64,000 nt of DNA from Acidimicrobiia bacterium (GTDB lineage: Bacteria > Actinomycetota > Acidimicrobiia > Spongiisociales > JAHEDJ01): contig JARGFH010000002.1 of NCBI GenBank assembly GCA_029210695.1, positions 59,445 through 123,444 of the forward strand, read 5' to 3'. Made by a program: the position numbers and the translations under genes. Shown piece by piece: positions 34,251 through 43,163 of the stretch. A model generated the notes under the pieces. The model did not search any database. It worked only from the letters and a program-made list of their open reading frames with translations, and was not told the origin of the DNA. Each line of letters starts with the position of its first letter. Positions within the stretch are counted from its first letter, which is position 1.

Positions 34251-36883
34251 GAGACGAACAGCCAGTCAACGGCATCGCCGAGTAGCTCCCGAATCTCGTC
34301 CTTGATATCTGGATGGCCGGTGAGCTCCGGATCGCCGGCGACCAGATCGAAGGCCTCGCGCCTGGCCGAGATCAGCGTGTCGGTGTCTCGCAGGATGTCG
34401 GCGAGGCGGAGGTCCGCCAGACCGGATTGGCGGGTCCCGAACACGGTTCCCTGACCACGAATACGAAGGTCCTCTTCGGCCAGTCTGAAACCGTCGTTCG
34501 TCGCCACCATCGCTGCAATGCGCGCCTCGCCTTCTTCGGTGGTCGGATCAGTGACCAGGATGCACGCAGAAGCGTGCGCTCCTCGACCGACCCGGCCGCG
34601 CAGCTGGTGGAGTTGGCTGAGGCCGAACCGATCGGCGTCTTGAATCACCATCAAAGTAGCGTTAGGGATGTCGATTCCGACCTCGATCACGGTTGTCGCC
34701 ACCAGGATGTCGATCATCCCTTGACGGAACGATCGCATTACCGCCTCCTTGTCCCTGGGTGGCATCTGGCCGTGCAAAAGCCCCAGGCGCAGGTTAGGAA
34801 ACACCCCGCCGAGACGTTCAAACTCCGCAGTCGCCGAGGCGGCCTCGATCTTCACACTGTCCTCGACGAGTGGACACACATAGAACACCTGTCGACCGGC
34901 AGCCACTTGCTCGTGCACCTCTTCATACACCGTGGCCAGAGCCGCCGGGTTGACCGCCCGCGTCGCGACCGGAGTCCGACCGGGTGGCATCTCTTCGAGC
35001 ACGGAGACGTCGAGATCCCCATACAGAGTCATCGACAAGGTGCGTGGAATCGGTGTAGCCGTCATGATCAACAAGTCCGGATCGACCTCGATTGCCTTCT
35101 CTTTCAAGAGAACGCGCTGGTGCACACCGAAGCGATGCTGCTCGTCGACGACCGCCAGGCCGAGCCGGTCGAAATGGACGCCTTCCTGGATCAGAGCGTG
35201 GGTTCCGACGACAACGTCGATGCGGCCGGCCGCGATCCAGCCAATGACGTCGTCACGCTTGGTCGTTCCCCGCGGCCGGAAGTTGACCTCGGCGTGGTTG
35301 GCGGTGAGCAAAGCCACGGACACCTGGTGAGCGCCGGGTGCCTCGGTGAATAGAGATTCCATTCCGAGGTCGGTCCGGCCCGAACTCGACGGCGTCATCC
35401 CGGCTGTCTCGATCAGGCCGGCGATCCCAAGGAAGTGCTGCTCCGCCAGGACCTCGGTCGGTGCCATGACCGCAGTCTGATATCCGCTTCCGACCGCGGT
35501 CAGCAGCGCGAACACGGCCACGAGTGTCTTCCCCGATCCGACCTCGCCCTGGAGAAGCCGGTGCATGGGATGCGGGGCAGCCAGGTCGCTGAGTATGTCG
35601 GATATCGCCTCGATCTGGGCATTAGTGGGCGGAAACGGAAGGGTTCGAGTGAACGCCGATGACATGGGGTTTGCTTCCGCACCGACCAGGCGAACTCCGG
35701 GAGAATCGGCGCCGGTTCCCACCAGCAGGTCGCGGATCTCCGGCGGGTAGATACCCTTCGTCTCGGCCGGTTCCGTCATCATTGCCATCGTCCGGACGAG
35801 CTCACGGCTCGCGTCGGCCAAACGCTCCGGCGACTCGAGCAGCGCGGCCAGGTCCTTCCCGATCTTGCGTACCGCTTCTGCATCCTTCCGCTCGTTGCCC
35901 GCGATCGCCAGCAGATCCTCCGCCAGGTCGGGCACCTGATCTGCGAGGGCCTCGATCCTGGCCGCGTCCTCGATTTCACCGGACGCAGAGGTGAGCAGTG
36001 TGGCGACGTTGCCTCCGAGCGAAGCGATGATTTCCTCGCCGGTGCCGGCCGGGAGATCGCCCCGTGCCAGCCATTCGAGCTTCATGCGGGTGGCAACGAG
36101 CGAGAGGTACCGCCGCACCAGGTGAGGATTGACCCTGTGGCTGAAGCCCTGGGCCTGGTCGATCATCCGCCGTTTGTTCAACGCCAGCGCAACCTCGAGC
36201 CTGAACAATTCGTCGAAGACGAGCCGGCGGCGGGCCGCCGGGATGTCGGTCATCGAGTCGGGAAAGTGCATGTCGGCTATTGCCCGGTCCCGCTCCAACA
36301 GACCCAGTCGCGTGACGAGCTCACCGGGGAGCGGATCGAGCACAGGGCGCGATCGCAGAAGCGCATTGTGAATAGCCCGCCGCATGTGACCCGGCCCCAC
36401 CTCACCGACGGATGAGTGGATCGGGACAACGCGTCCGGTGACCAATGATTCGAGATCGCCGGACAGGACGTCGACGGCCGGACTGTTCATCTGCCGCCTG
36501 CCTTTGCGGGTTTCCAGTTTCCCGCTGACCGCCACTTCGGTCCCCTCCGTGAGTTGCCTGGCTCGGAACGCCTGGTTGAACCAGACGCAGCGCAAGCTCC
36601 CCGACTCGTCGGCGATGTCTGCCTCAACGATCGTCAGGTTGCGACGCGGGCGCCGCAAAGACACCTTGGTTACGCGTCCCATCACAGTCACCTCTTCGCC
36701 GGACGGGAGGCTGGCAATCGGCGCAACGGTGCTCCGATCGAGATAGCGGCGAGGGGTGTGAAGGATGAGGTCGGTCACCGAGGTGATATCCGCCTTGCGC
36801 AGGGCTTGACCACGCTTCCCCGTCAGGCCTTTGACCTGCTCGATGGGGACTGTGTTCAGATAGGCAAGGCTCCGACCGCTCAC
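34247..36883 (-). CDS. recG: ATP-dependent DNA helicase RecG with internal insertions
   Basis: RecG remodels stalled forks and branched DNA. The 878-residue product has the wedge/OB domain (residues ~1-230), Walker A GEVGSGKTLVAV near 445, DEQHRFGVHQR near 580, MTATPIPRTLSMTLYGDLDVS, and ATTVIEVGIDIPNA. Normal RecG is ~690-750 residues. About 160 extra Ala/Glu/Leu-rich residues sit between HRVNPHLVRRYL and AFTRTLPFPPTNAQ, plus ~30 more before DDVIGWIAAG. The conserved motifs are intact, so the enzyme is probably active. It overlaps rsmD and the fakA remnant by 4 nt. Confidence 0.94.
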   Translation of the reverse strand: MSGRSLAYLNTVPIEQVKGLTGKRGQALRKADITSVTDLILHTPRRYLDRSTVAPIASLPSGEEVTVMGRVTKVSLRRPRRNLTIVEADIADESGSLRCVWFNQAFRARQLTEGTEVAVSGKLETRKGRRQMNSPAVDVLSGDLESLVTGRVVPIHSSVGEVGPGHMRRAIHNALLRSRPVLDPLPGELVTRLGLLERDRAIADMHFPDSMTDIPAARRRLVFDELFRLEVALALNKRRMIDQAQGFSHRVNPHLVRRYLSLVATRMKLEWLARGDLPAGTGEEIIASLGGNVATLLTSASGEIEDAARIEALADQVPDLAEDLLAIAGNERKDAEAVRKIGKDLAALLESPERLADASRELVRTMAMMTEPAETKGIYPPEIRDLLVGTGADSPGVRLVGAEANPMSSAFTRTLPFPPTNAQIEAISDILSDLAAPHPMHRLLQGEVGSGKTLVAVFALLTAVGSGYQTAVMAPTEVLAEQHFLGIAGLIETAGMTPSSSGRTDLGMESLFTEAPGAHQVSVALLTANHAEVNFRPRGTTKRDDVIGWIAAGRIDVVVGTHALIQEGVHFDRLGLAVVDEQHRFGVHQRVLLKEKAIEVDPDLLIMTATPIPRTLSMTLYGDLDVSVLEEMPPGRTPVATRAVNPAALATVYEEVHEQVAAGRQVFYVCPLVEDSVKIEAASATAEFERLGGVFPNLRLGLLHGQMPPRDKEAVMRSFRQGMIDILVATTVIEVGIDIPNATLMVIQDADRFGLSQLHQLRGRVGRGAHASACILVTDPTTEEGEARIAAMVATNDGFRLAEEDLRIRGQGTVFGTRQSGLADLRLADILRDTDTLISARREAFDLVAGDPELTGHPDIKDEIRELLGDAVDWLFVS

Positions 36884-38588
36884 TCCACTGAGAGATAGTA
36901 GGGGTAGAGCGGTTGATCACCGGCGACTACCTCGAACTCGGTTTCGGGACGCTGGTCGGTGATCCAGCGAGCGGCAGCCTCGGTGACCTCTTCGGTCGCT
37001 CCTTCTCCGGTTATGAGCGTCACCAATTCGCGTTCGGGATCGACCAGGTGCTCGAGCAAGGCCAGCAGTGATGCTTCGAGCGACACGGATGCCGAGGTGA
37101 TCTCGCCATCGGCCAACCCGAACCAATCCCCTCGCCGGATCGGCCCGAAATCGACCACGGCATCGCGGACCGCCCGGGTGACCTCGCCGGTGATGATCGA
37201 CTCGGCGGCCTCGCGCATCTCCTCGATCAGGAGTTCGACTTCGGCGGCGTGCGGCATGAACGCCACCATCGCCGCCAATCCCTGCGGGACGGACCGGGTC
37301 GGGATTACGTACACGCGTTTTGTGCTGTGGGCATCGACCTGATCGGCCACAGGAATGATGTTCTTGTTGTTCGGAAGCAGTATCACGGTGGCAGCATGCA
37401 GCGACTCGACGACCTCGAGCAGGTCGGATGTCGAAGGATTCATCGTCTGCCCACCTCGGACGATGCCGGACGCTCCGGCAGAGCGGAACAACTCAACGAT
37501 GCCATCTCCCGCCGCCACCGGCACCACGCCGATGGGGGCGTTGAAGAACTCGGCGATCGGTTCGAAGCCCGCCAAAAAGGCGTGTTCGCCGGCCTGCTCG
37601 ACGAGGTCGGTCACCCGTATGTCACGAACGCGGCCGGCATCTATGCCGGCCTGGATTGCAGGTCCGATGTGATCGGTATGAATGTGGCAGTTGTACATCC
37701 CATCGCCTCCCACCACCACGATCGAATCTCCGATCTCCCCCCACCGGTTGCGAAGATCATCGGCGGAGTCGCACTCCAAGAAGAACATGACCTCGTAGCG
37801 GGGCCCTGACTCGATCTGATCGGCTTCACCGGTCGTGAGCGCTTCGACAAACAACCGATCCGGGAAGATGACCTCCTCGCCGGTGACTTCTTCGAGGAAT
37901 GCGCCGATCAGAAGCAGAAACCCGGCTCCACCGGCGTCGACGACGCCGGCCTGCTTGAGGACCGGGAGGAGTTCGGGTGTCTCTTCGAGGGCATGTTCGG
38001 CGCGTTCATAGACTCGGCTGAGCAGAGTTCCTAGTGGTCTGTCTGCTATTTGATGACCGGGGTAGGCAGTGCCACGAACCCTGCCACAGCGGGGATCGTC
38101 CGGCAGGAGACCAAGTCACCAAATCCGCGACGGACCACTAGATCCTCCCCGACCGTGGTTCCCGCCTCTGCTGCGGATTCGGCAGCGGCCCGCAACACGG
38201 TCAGGATCGTTCCCTCCACCGGACGCAGCACGGCTTGATAGGCGGCCGCTGAAGCGATGTCGAGAGCTTCGATGAGATCGGCCGTCCCGACCTCTGACAG
38301 AGAACGAAACGTATCGGACAAGCCCCGCAGTATCTGCGACAGGATTACCCCGCTGTTGCCGCGGGCGCCCATCAACGACCCGTGGGCGATCGCCTCAGTT
38401 ATCTCTGCCATGGTCTCGGCGTCGCCAAATGCCTCGATCACCGCGCCGACGGTCAGCGCCATATTCGTGCCGGTATCGCCATCGGGCACCGGGTACACGT
38501 TGAGCCGATTGAGGGCATCACGATGTTCACCGAGCCGTTGGTGATACCGTTCGATGATCCGTTTGAGGCGCCCGGCACTGAGCCGCAT
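36880..38588 (-). pseudogene. fakA: DAK2/DegV-type kinase (FakA/YloV-like), split by a MITE
   Basis: FakA-like proteins carry an N-terminal DhaL (DAK2) kinase domain and a C-terminal domain that binds the DegV/FakB partner; the family phosphorylates fatty acids. The N-terminal frame from ATG 38588 shows LNVYPVPDGDTGTNMALT (nucleotide/metal loop) and GSLMGARGNSGVILSQ, then enters the MITE and stops at 38046 after 18 foreign residues. The rest (36880-38030: DAGGAGFLLLIGAFLEEV, YNCHIHTDHIG, ALLEHLVDPERELVTLITG) is in another phase. Removing 107 bp restores one CTAG, the codons GAT-CTA-GGA and an uninterrupted 533-codon frame. GAGGAAG precedes the ATG. Confidence 0.93.
38031..38141 (+). mobile_element. 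111-bp MITE-like element, copy 3 (inside fakA)
   Basis: It is identical to copies 1 and 2, with CTAG at both borders. It causes a net insertion of 107 bp (not a multiple of three) into the fakA coding region, which defines the element boundaries and target precisely. Confidence 0.95.
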
Positions 38589-38683
38589 AGATGATCTTCC
38601 TCGGATCGGGTCGGCCGAGTATACGGATTTCAGCCCAACTGCTCCGGTGCTAAGCTTCGGCGCCGTTCCCCAAAGGTTTATCG

Positions 38684-38872
38684 ATGTCCTATCGCTGCGA
38701 AGTCTGTAACAAAGAACCGAGCTTTGGCAAGAAGGTTTCCTTCTCGCACAAGCGCTCGAACCGTCGCTGGACGCCCAATATCCAGCGTGTCCGGGTGAAG
38801 CATGGTTCCAATACCAGGCGAGTGCGCGTCTGCACCTCCTGTCTCAAAGCCGGCAAGGTCGAAAAGGCCTAG
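38684..38872 (+). CDS. rpmB: 50S ribosomal protein bL28
   Basis: The 62-residue product starts [24 protein letters not shown] and has [12 protein letters not shown], giving the CXXC...CXXC zinc-binding form of L28. AAAGG precedes the ATG. The gene is divergent from fakA, the usual arrangement with DAK2-domain genes. Confidence 0.96.
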   Translation: MSYRCEVCNKEPSFGKKVSFSHKRSNRRWTPNIQRVRVKHGSNTRRVRVCTSCLKAGKVEKA

Positions 38873-38878
38873 ACGGCT

Positions 38879-39094
38879 GTGATTCAGGGCGTCGTCAAAA
38901 CGTACGACACCGGCACTCAGACGGGCGTCGTCATTCTCGATCCGGGTCACGACGAGGTCTTCCTTCGCCCCGGTTCGCTGGAGGGCAGCATGTTTCGTTT
39001 CCTCCGTCAGGGCCAACGCATCACCTTCGAACTCCTCGAAGAAAACGACCAGAGCTTCGTGACGAACGTTCGCATCGGCCACGACGGATATTGA
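38879..39094 (+). CDS. Small cold-shock-like OB-fold protein
   Basis: The 71-residue product starts at GTG 38879, 6 bp after rpmB. VVKTYDTGTQTGVVILDPGHDEVFLRP and LRQGQRITFELLE follow the strand and turn pattern of cold-shock domains, although the RNP motifs are poorly conserved. It probably binds RNA or single-stranded DNA and is cotranscribed with rpmB. Confidence 0.7.
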   Translation: MIQGVVKTYDTGTQTGVVILDPGHDEVFLRPGSLEGSMFRFLRQGQRITFELLEENDQSFVTNVRIGHDGY

Positions 39095-39128
39095 GCGAGT
39101 CGCGAGTCGCGAGTCGCTAGTCGCGGGT
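39095..39128. repeat. Heptamer array (TCGCGAG type)
   Basis: About four tandem units of the degenerate heptamer TCGCGAG/TCGCTAG/TCGCGGG follow the cold-shock-like gene. The same heptamer occurs around 49.95 kb, 50.5 kb and 51.07 kb. Confidence 0.75.
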
Positions 39129-39131
39129 TGC

Positions 39132-39935
39132 TCAGCGGCGCAGCTTGCGGGCTCGCTTGGCCATCATCTTGTAGACGCGGTCGTATGAAGGGGGTGGGCC
39201 CTTCTGAACCGTCTTCCCGTCGACCAATACGCAGTCTGACTGCCCGCACTCGATCATTGCCGACTGCTCGCTCGTATCGATGCTCTCGAACACGACGTCA
39301 TCACCAAGGGCGGCGGCAGCCCTCTTGGCCCGCTCGTAGACTATGTTGCTCGCCGGGCACCAACCGTTGACGAACGCCGTGACCGCCACCTTGCCTTTGA
39401 CCCGTGTCGGCTTGGGGCCTTCTTCGATCCAATGCGGGGCTGTCGCCTCCTCCATGAATGGCTTCCACATCAGCGCGCGTATGCCGATCCGGTCGACCCG
39501 GCGATAGCCGTGCTTCTTGAACCACCCGGCTTTCATCCAAAACGGAAGCACGACACCCCAGGCCACGATCCCCTTCGCCCCTAACTCCCGGGTGTCACGT
39601 TCGGCAGCCGCCAGTAGCGCCGAGCCCACCCCCCGGCCCTGTCGATTGCCCACCCCGCCCTTGTAGCCGTGCACCCAGACGCACATGATCATGTAGAGAT
39701 CGATGCCAACGGCCGGTGAGTGCTCGATTGGCAGGTACTGAATCATTCCGACCGGCCGGCCGTCATCGCCCAGCGCCAGTTTGACCCGCAGTCCGCGGTC
39801 CCGCATGAGGCGATACCAGCGAGCTTTGTGATCCCCTGCCTCCGCCATCTCGTCGGACCAGTCCTCCAGGCAGACCAGGTAGGACTTCTCGTACTGATCG
39901 GACAGATCCACGATGTCCATCTGAGCTTCCCGCAT
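39132..39935 (-). CDS. GNAT acetyltransferase with C-terminal YoaP/thioredoxin-like domain
   Basis: The 267-residue product has a GNAT domain (residues ~40-155) with the acetyl-CoA loop NRQGRGVGSALLAAAE. It then has a C-terminal thioredoxin-like part (KVAVTAFVNGWCPASNIVYERAKRAA and CGQSDCVLVDG) as in the YoaP family. The acceptor substrate is unknown. ATG 39935 has TAGGTT 6 nt upstream and no ribosome site, so the transcript appears leaderless. Confidence 0.88.
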   Translation of the reverse strand: MREAQMDIVDLSDQYEKSYLVCLEDWSDEMAEAGDHKARWYRLMRDRGLRVKLALGDDGRPVGMIQYLPIEHSPAVGIDLYMIMCVWVHGYKGGVGNRQGRGVGSALLAAAERDTRELGAKGIVAWGVVLPFWMKAGWFKKHGYRRVDRIGIRALMWKPFMEEATAPHWIEEGPKPTRVKGKVAVTAFVNGWCPASNIVYERAKRAAAALGDDVVFESIDTSEQSAMIECGQSDCVLVDGKTVQKGPPPSYDRVYKMMAKRARKLRR

Positions 39936-39941
39936 AGTCAG

Positions 39942-39947
39942 AACCTA
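39942..39947 (-). promoter_or_regulatory. -10 box for leaderless GNAT gene
   Basis: TAGGTT on the minus strand, 6 nt before the ATG at 39935. Confidence 0.45.
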
Positions 39948-40010
39948 CACGTCGGGTGTGAATGCGGCCCGCTCAGATGGACGGCGAAGCCGATGTGACC
40001 GGGGCACTTC

Positions 40011-40493
40011 CTAGTTGACGTCGCCGAGGTACCTTGCGCCATCAATACGCCCGGCCGCCATGCCAATCAAACCCGGAACAAGCGCGGCCGGGAAGAGCCG
40101 AATATGCGGCAGATCCTCCAGCCGGATCCAATCAACCGACAACTGCCAAGCGTCTTCCTCGACCGGCGTGGCCGGTCGTTGTGATCGGTCGACCGAGCAC
40201 CAGAACATCACCTCGACCTGGTGGACGTCCGGTTCGTATGCAGCGAACGAATGGCTGGCCCCGATGTAGTCCCGCACCCAAAGCACGTCCCCGACTTCGA
40301 TCGAGTAGCCGGTTTCTTCGAACACTTCGCGTCTCAAGCATTCATCGAGTGGTTCGCCGTGGTGCTGACCGCCGCCCGGCAGTAGAAAGAACTCGCCGTC
40401 GGGATCATCGGGATGAAGGTTGCGAGTCAGGAGAATCTCACCGCGCTCGATGACGACGGCCTTCGAGGCCACGCGAATGGGAATATCGACCAT
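40011..40493 (-). CDS. Nudix hydrolase
   Basis: The 160-residue product carries the Nudix box GGGQHHGEPLDECLRREVFEETGY (GX5EX7REVXEEXGX type), which binds Mg2+ and hydrolyses a nucleoside diphosphate linked to some group X. The substrate is not evident. TACGCT lies 8 nt before the ATG, suggesting a leaderless transcript. Confidence 0.93.
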   Translation of the reverse strand: MVDIPIRVASKAVVIERGEILLTRNLHPDDPDGEFFLLPGGGQHHGEPLDECLRREVFEETGYSIEVGDVLWVRDYIGASHSFAAYEPDVHQVEVMFWCSVDRSQRPATPVEEDAWQLSVDWIRLEDLPHIRLFPAALVPGLIGMAAGRIDGARYLGDVN

Positions 40494-40501
40494 TGCTCGC
40501 C

Positions 40502-40507
40502 AGCGTA
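40502..40507 (-). promoter_or_regulatory. -10 box for leaderless Nudix gene
   Basis: TACGCT on the minus strand, 8 nt before the ATG at 40493. Confidence 0.4.
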
Positions 40508-40517
40508 GCGGTACGCC

Positions 40518-41765
40518 TTACGAAGCCCTCAGCCACGCTCGCACCTGTTCCTGTACGAGGGGATCGTGGAGCAGATCGAAGTGGCGCCGGCCCCCAAGCA
40601 CTCGAACATCGGTGGCCTCGACCAGGCGTCGGCGACCTCGCCCGATTCCACTGCCGGAACGGACGATGAGGTCGCCGAAGAGAACGCCGACGGGGTGTCG
40701 GGGTTCGGTGGTCACCACGCCGGTGATGAAATGCTGCTCGATGGCTCCCGGGAGCGAGAAATCCTCGACGAGATCTCGCCAGAGTGCGTCCGGGTCGGAT
40801 CCGCGCCAGTCAGCTTCCCTGATGGCGCCGAACCGAAGGTCCTTGATGCCGGCGCTCCGCTGATTGATGAACTCGCTCAGCGGGCGACTCTCCTGAACGA
40901 AGCTGAGCGCCCAGGCAATCAGGTTGGCTCCCTTCTCGAGCGGCGCACCGAGGTGCGGCGAACCGAGGGTTACAACGTGCCCGACCAGTCCCGTCCAGCG
41001 ATGCTCGGCGGAGAACCCGGCGTGGACGGTACTGCGAGCCAATAGGCCACCCATCGAGTTCCCAACGAGCACAACCTCCTCAACCCCCACCGGCCAGGAC
41101 CGAACGGTCTCCTCGAGCAGGGAGGCCAGCGCGACCCCGTTGTCGGACACGTGCTTTCCAGTGTTGTAACGCACGAGCAACGGGGTGAAGGAGTCGGCCG
41201 CCAGGATGTCGCCCATCCCGGGTGTAGCCCCTTCGTCTTCCGCTCGCCCCTGGAAGCATCGCTCGGTCTCCCCCAGCCCGTGGAGCAAGACGGCCAGCCG
41301 GGGGGTGGGATCTGCGTAAGCGAGCGATAGTGAAGCGGGATCGGTGCGGATCGGCTCGCCGGCGGAGTCGCGCAGGCTCAGCTCGATGGACAGGTTGCTG
41401 CTCCTACGTTCGAGCTCGTCACCCCAGACCGCGTTCACGGTCGACTGGATGCCGCGGCCCGGACCGGAATGCCACAGCGGACGCGTCCGCTTCCGACTTC
41501 CGGCGATCGCCGCCCCGATGCCCACGGCTGCCCCCAGAACAGACCCGGTGAAGCGCACCGATTGGTAGATGCTCGCCGTGAGAGCGCGGTACGCCTTGCG
41601 ACCGGAGGCCGCTCCAGGACCGGCAATACCGAACCAGCGGTCCGCGATCGCGTTGTGCATTCCCTCAACGGGTGCGGTCAGGCGCTCTGTCGCCAGGGCG
41701 ACGAGATCCCCCACGCCCTGCCAGTCGCCGGGGGTCCGGTGGTCTCCGGACGGCTCACCGGGCAC
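40518..41765 (-). CDS. Alpha/beta hydrolase, esterase/lipase-like
   Basis: The 415-residue product contains LAVLLHGLGETERCF (oxyanion region), the nucleophile elbow VVLVGNSMGGLLARS, and a C-terminal GGRRHFDLLHDP that probably supplies the catalytic His. The N-terminal ~150 residues are not part of the fold and include a Gly/Ala hydrophobic stretch near residue 75-90 that may touch the membrane. GTG 41765 is the likely start, 17 bp after the Lrp-like gene. Substrate unknown. Confidence 0.85.
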   Translation of the reverse strand: MPGEPSGDHRTPGDWQGVGDLVALATERLTAPVEGMHNAIADRWFGIAGPGAASGRKAYRALTASIYQSVRFTGSVLGAAVGIGAAIAGSRKRTRPLWHSGPGRGIQSTVNAVWGDELERRSSNLSIELSLRDSAGEPIRTDPASLSLAYADPTPRLAVLLHGLGETERCFQGRAEDEGATPGMGDILAADSFTPLLVRYNTGKHVSDNGVALASLLEETVRSWPVGVEEVVLVGNSMGGLLARSTVHAGFSAEHRWTGLVGHVVTLGSPHLGAPLEKGANLIAWALSFVQESRPLSEFINQRSAGIKDLRFGAIREADWRGSDPDALWRDLVEDFSLPGAIEQHFITGVVTTEPRHPVGVLFGDLIVRSGSGIGRGRRRLVEATDVRVLGGRRHFDLLHDPLVQEQVRAWLRAS

Positions 41766-41782
41766 GTTGGTATCTGGTTTCG

Positions 41783-42016
41783 CTAGAGGTTCACCACCGG
41801 ACAGGTGAGCGTCCGGGTGATCCCTTCAATAGCCTGGATGCGCGCCACCACCAGCTTGCCGAGCTGGTCGACATCTCCGGCCGACGCCTTAACGACAACG
41901 TCGTACGGGCCGGTTACGTCGTCTGCTGCTTCGACGCCGGGAATCTTGCGCGCTTCTTCGACTACCGAGGCAGCTTTGCCGACCTCGGTTTGGATCAGCA
42001 CGTACGCTTGGACCAC
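41783..42016 (-). CDS. Stand-alone Lrp/AsnC ligand-binding (RAM) domain protein
   Basis: The 77-residue product (VVQAYVLIQTEVG, IPGVEAADDVTGPYDVVVK, IQAIEGITRTLTCPVV) is the effector-binding ACT-like domain of Lrp/AsnC regulators without a helix-turn-helix. Such proteins form oligomers and sense amino acids. GTG 42016 is preceded by AAGGAGG; an upstream start at 42055 is less likely. Confidence 0.9.
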   Translation of the reverse strand: MVQAYVLIQTEVGKAASVVEEARKIPGVEAADDVTGPYDVVVKASAGDVDQLGKLVVARIQAIEGITRTLTCPVVNL

Positions 42017-42061
42017 GGGCCCTCCTTCTGTCTGGGTTGTTTCGGACAATACCACTTCAGG

Positions 42062-43150
42062 TCAGCCGAGCTTCGCTGCAATGGAAGATGCGCTGCGCAG
42101 AGCCGCACCGTCGGCACCGGCCGTCGTGTAGGCATCGGGCTGGGACTGCTCGGCCTCCGCCACCATGTCGCGGAGTAGCTGGATCCTGCTGACCCCTGCT
42201 TCCGCCCACAGGTACGCAGATAGGCTGCCGGGGATCGTGTTGATCTCATTCACATACAGGTCGTCTCCGTCTTGGAGGAAGTCGATTCTGGCCACAGACC
42301 GGGTCCGAACCAGGCCGGCGATAGTGGTCGACATCGAGCGAATCGACTCGGTCCATGTAGCGGGGATGTCGGCCGGGATCTCCCTGGCCGAACCATCGAG
42401 ACCGCCGCCTGCGAGGTACTTTTGCCGGTAGTCGTAGATGCGGGCGGCGGCGTCGGCCCGGATCGGCGCTTCGATCGGAGACAGCTGCAACTGCGGGAAC
42501 GTTCGAACGGAGATGTTCAAGTCCCGGCTCTTCGGAAGGTACGGCTCGACCACGGCTCCACGTCGCATGTGCGGCGAACGTGACACGAGCGCCAGTGCAG
42601 TGTCCCAGTCCTCTACGACTTCGATGCCGATCGACGACCCTCCAAACCGCGGCTTGGCGATGAACGGCCCATCGAAGTCCGGCGCCCGGCCCGGCGTAAC
42701 GAGCACTCTCGGGAGCGTCGGGAGTCCGGCAGCCGCTACAACGGCACCGAACGCGTATTTGTCCATTCCAAGGAGAGATCCCGCCGCGTCCGGCCCCGTG
42801 TACCGTATCCCGGCCAAGCTGAGGGCCGCCTGGAGAGTCCCATCCTCACCGGGGCCGCCGTGACAACAGATCACGACGGCGGATGGAGACAGCGCCTTCT
42901 TCTTGAGGAAGAATCCGCCGCCGGGAGCAGCCTCGAACCGAAGCTGCCGTGCCTTGGCCGGCACCCCATCTGCGAAGTCCGCGGCCTCCATCGTGGCCTC
43001 GACGAGAAACCAATCCCCGGTCTTTGACCAATAGACGGCATCGACAGCCGTGCCTGCCTCAGTCAAGGTTCTGGCCGCCTGGAGGCCGGTCAGAATGCTG
43101 ATGTCGTGTTCCGGGGATGGCCCGCCGAACAGAACCGCCGGTCGACTCAT
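42062..43150 (-). CDS. ddl: D-alanine-D-alanine ligase
   Basis: This ATP-grasp ligase makes the D-Ala-D-Ala dipeptide for peptidoglycan. The 362-residue product begins MSRPAVLFGGPSPEHDISI, has HGGPGEDGTLQAALSLAGIRYTG, FIAKPRFGGSSIG and VNEINTIPGSLSAYLWAEAG. ATG 43150 is preceded by GAGGAG. It lies 13 bp after the murF-like gene, whose product would use its dipeptide. Confidence 0.96.
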   Translation of the reverse strand: MSRPAVLFGGPSPEHDISILTGLQAARTLTEAGTAVDAVYWSKTGDWFLVEATMEAADFADGVPAKARQLRFEAAPGGGFFLKKKALSPSAVVICCHGGPGEDGTLQAALSLAGIRYTGPDAAGSLLGMDKYAFGAVVAAAGLPTLPRVLVTPGRAPDFDGPFIAKPRFGGSSIGIEVVEDWDTALALVSRSPHMRRGAVVEPYLPKSRDLNISVRTFPQLQLSPIEAPIRADAAARIYDYRQKYLAGGGLDGSAREIPADIPATWTESIRSMSTTIAGLVRTRSVARIDFLQDGDDLYVNEINTIPGSLSAYLWAEAGVSRIQLLRDMVAEAEQSQPDAYTTAGADGAALRSASSIAAKLG

Positions 43151-43163
43151 GGCACGCTCCTCA

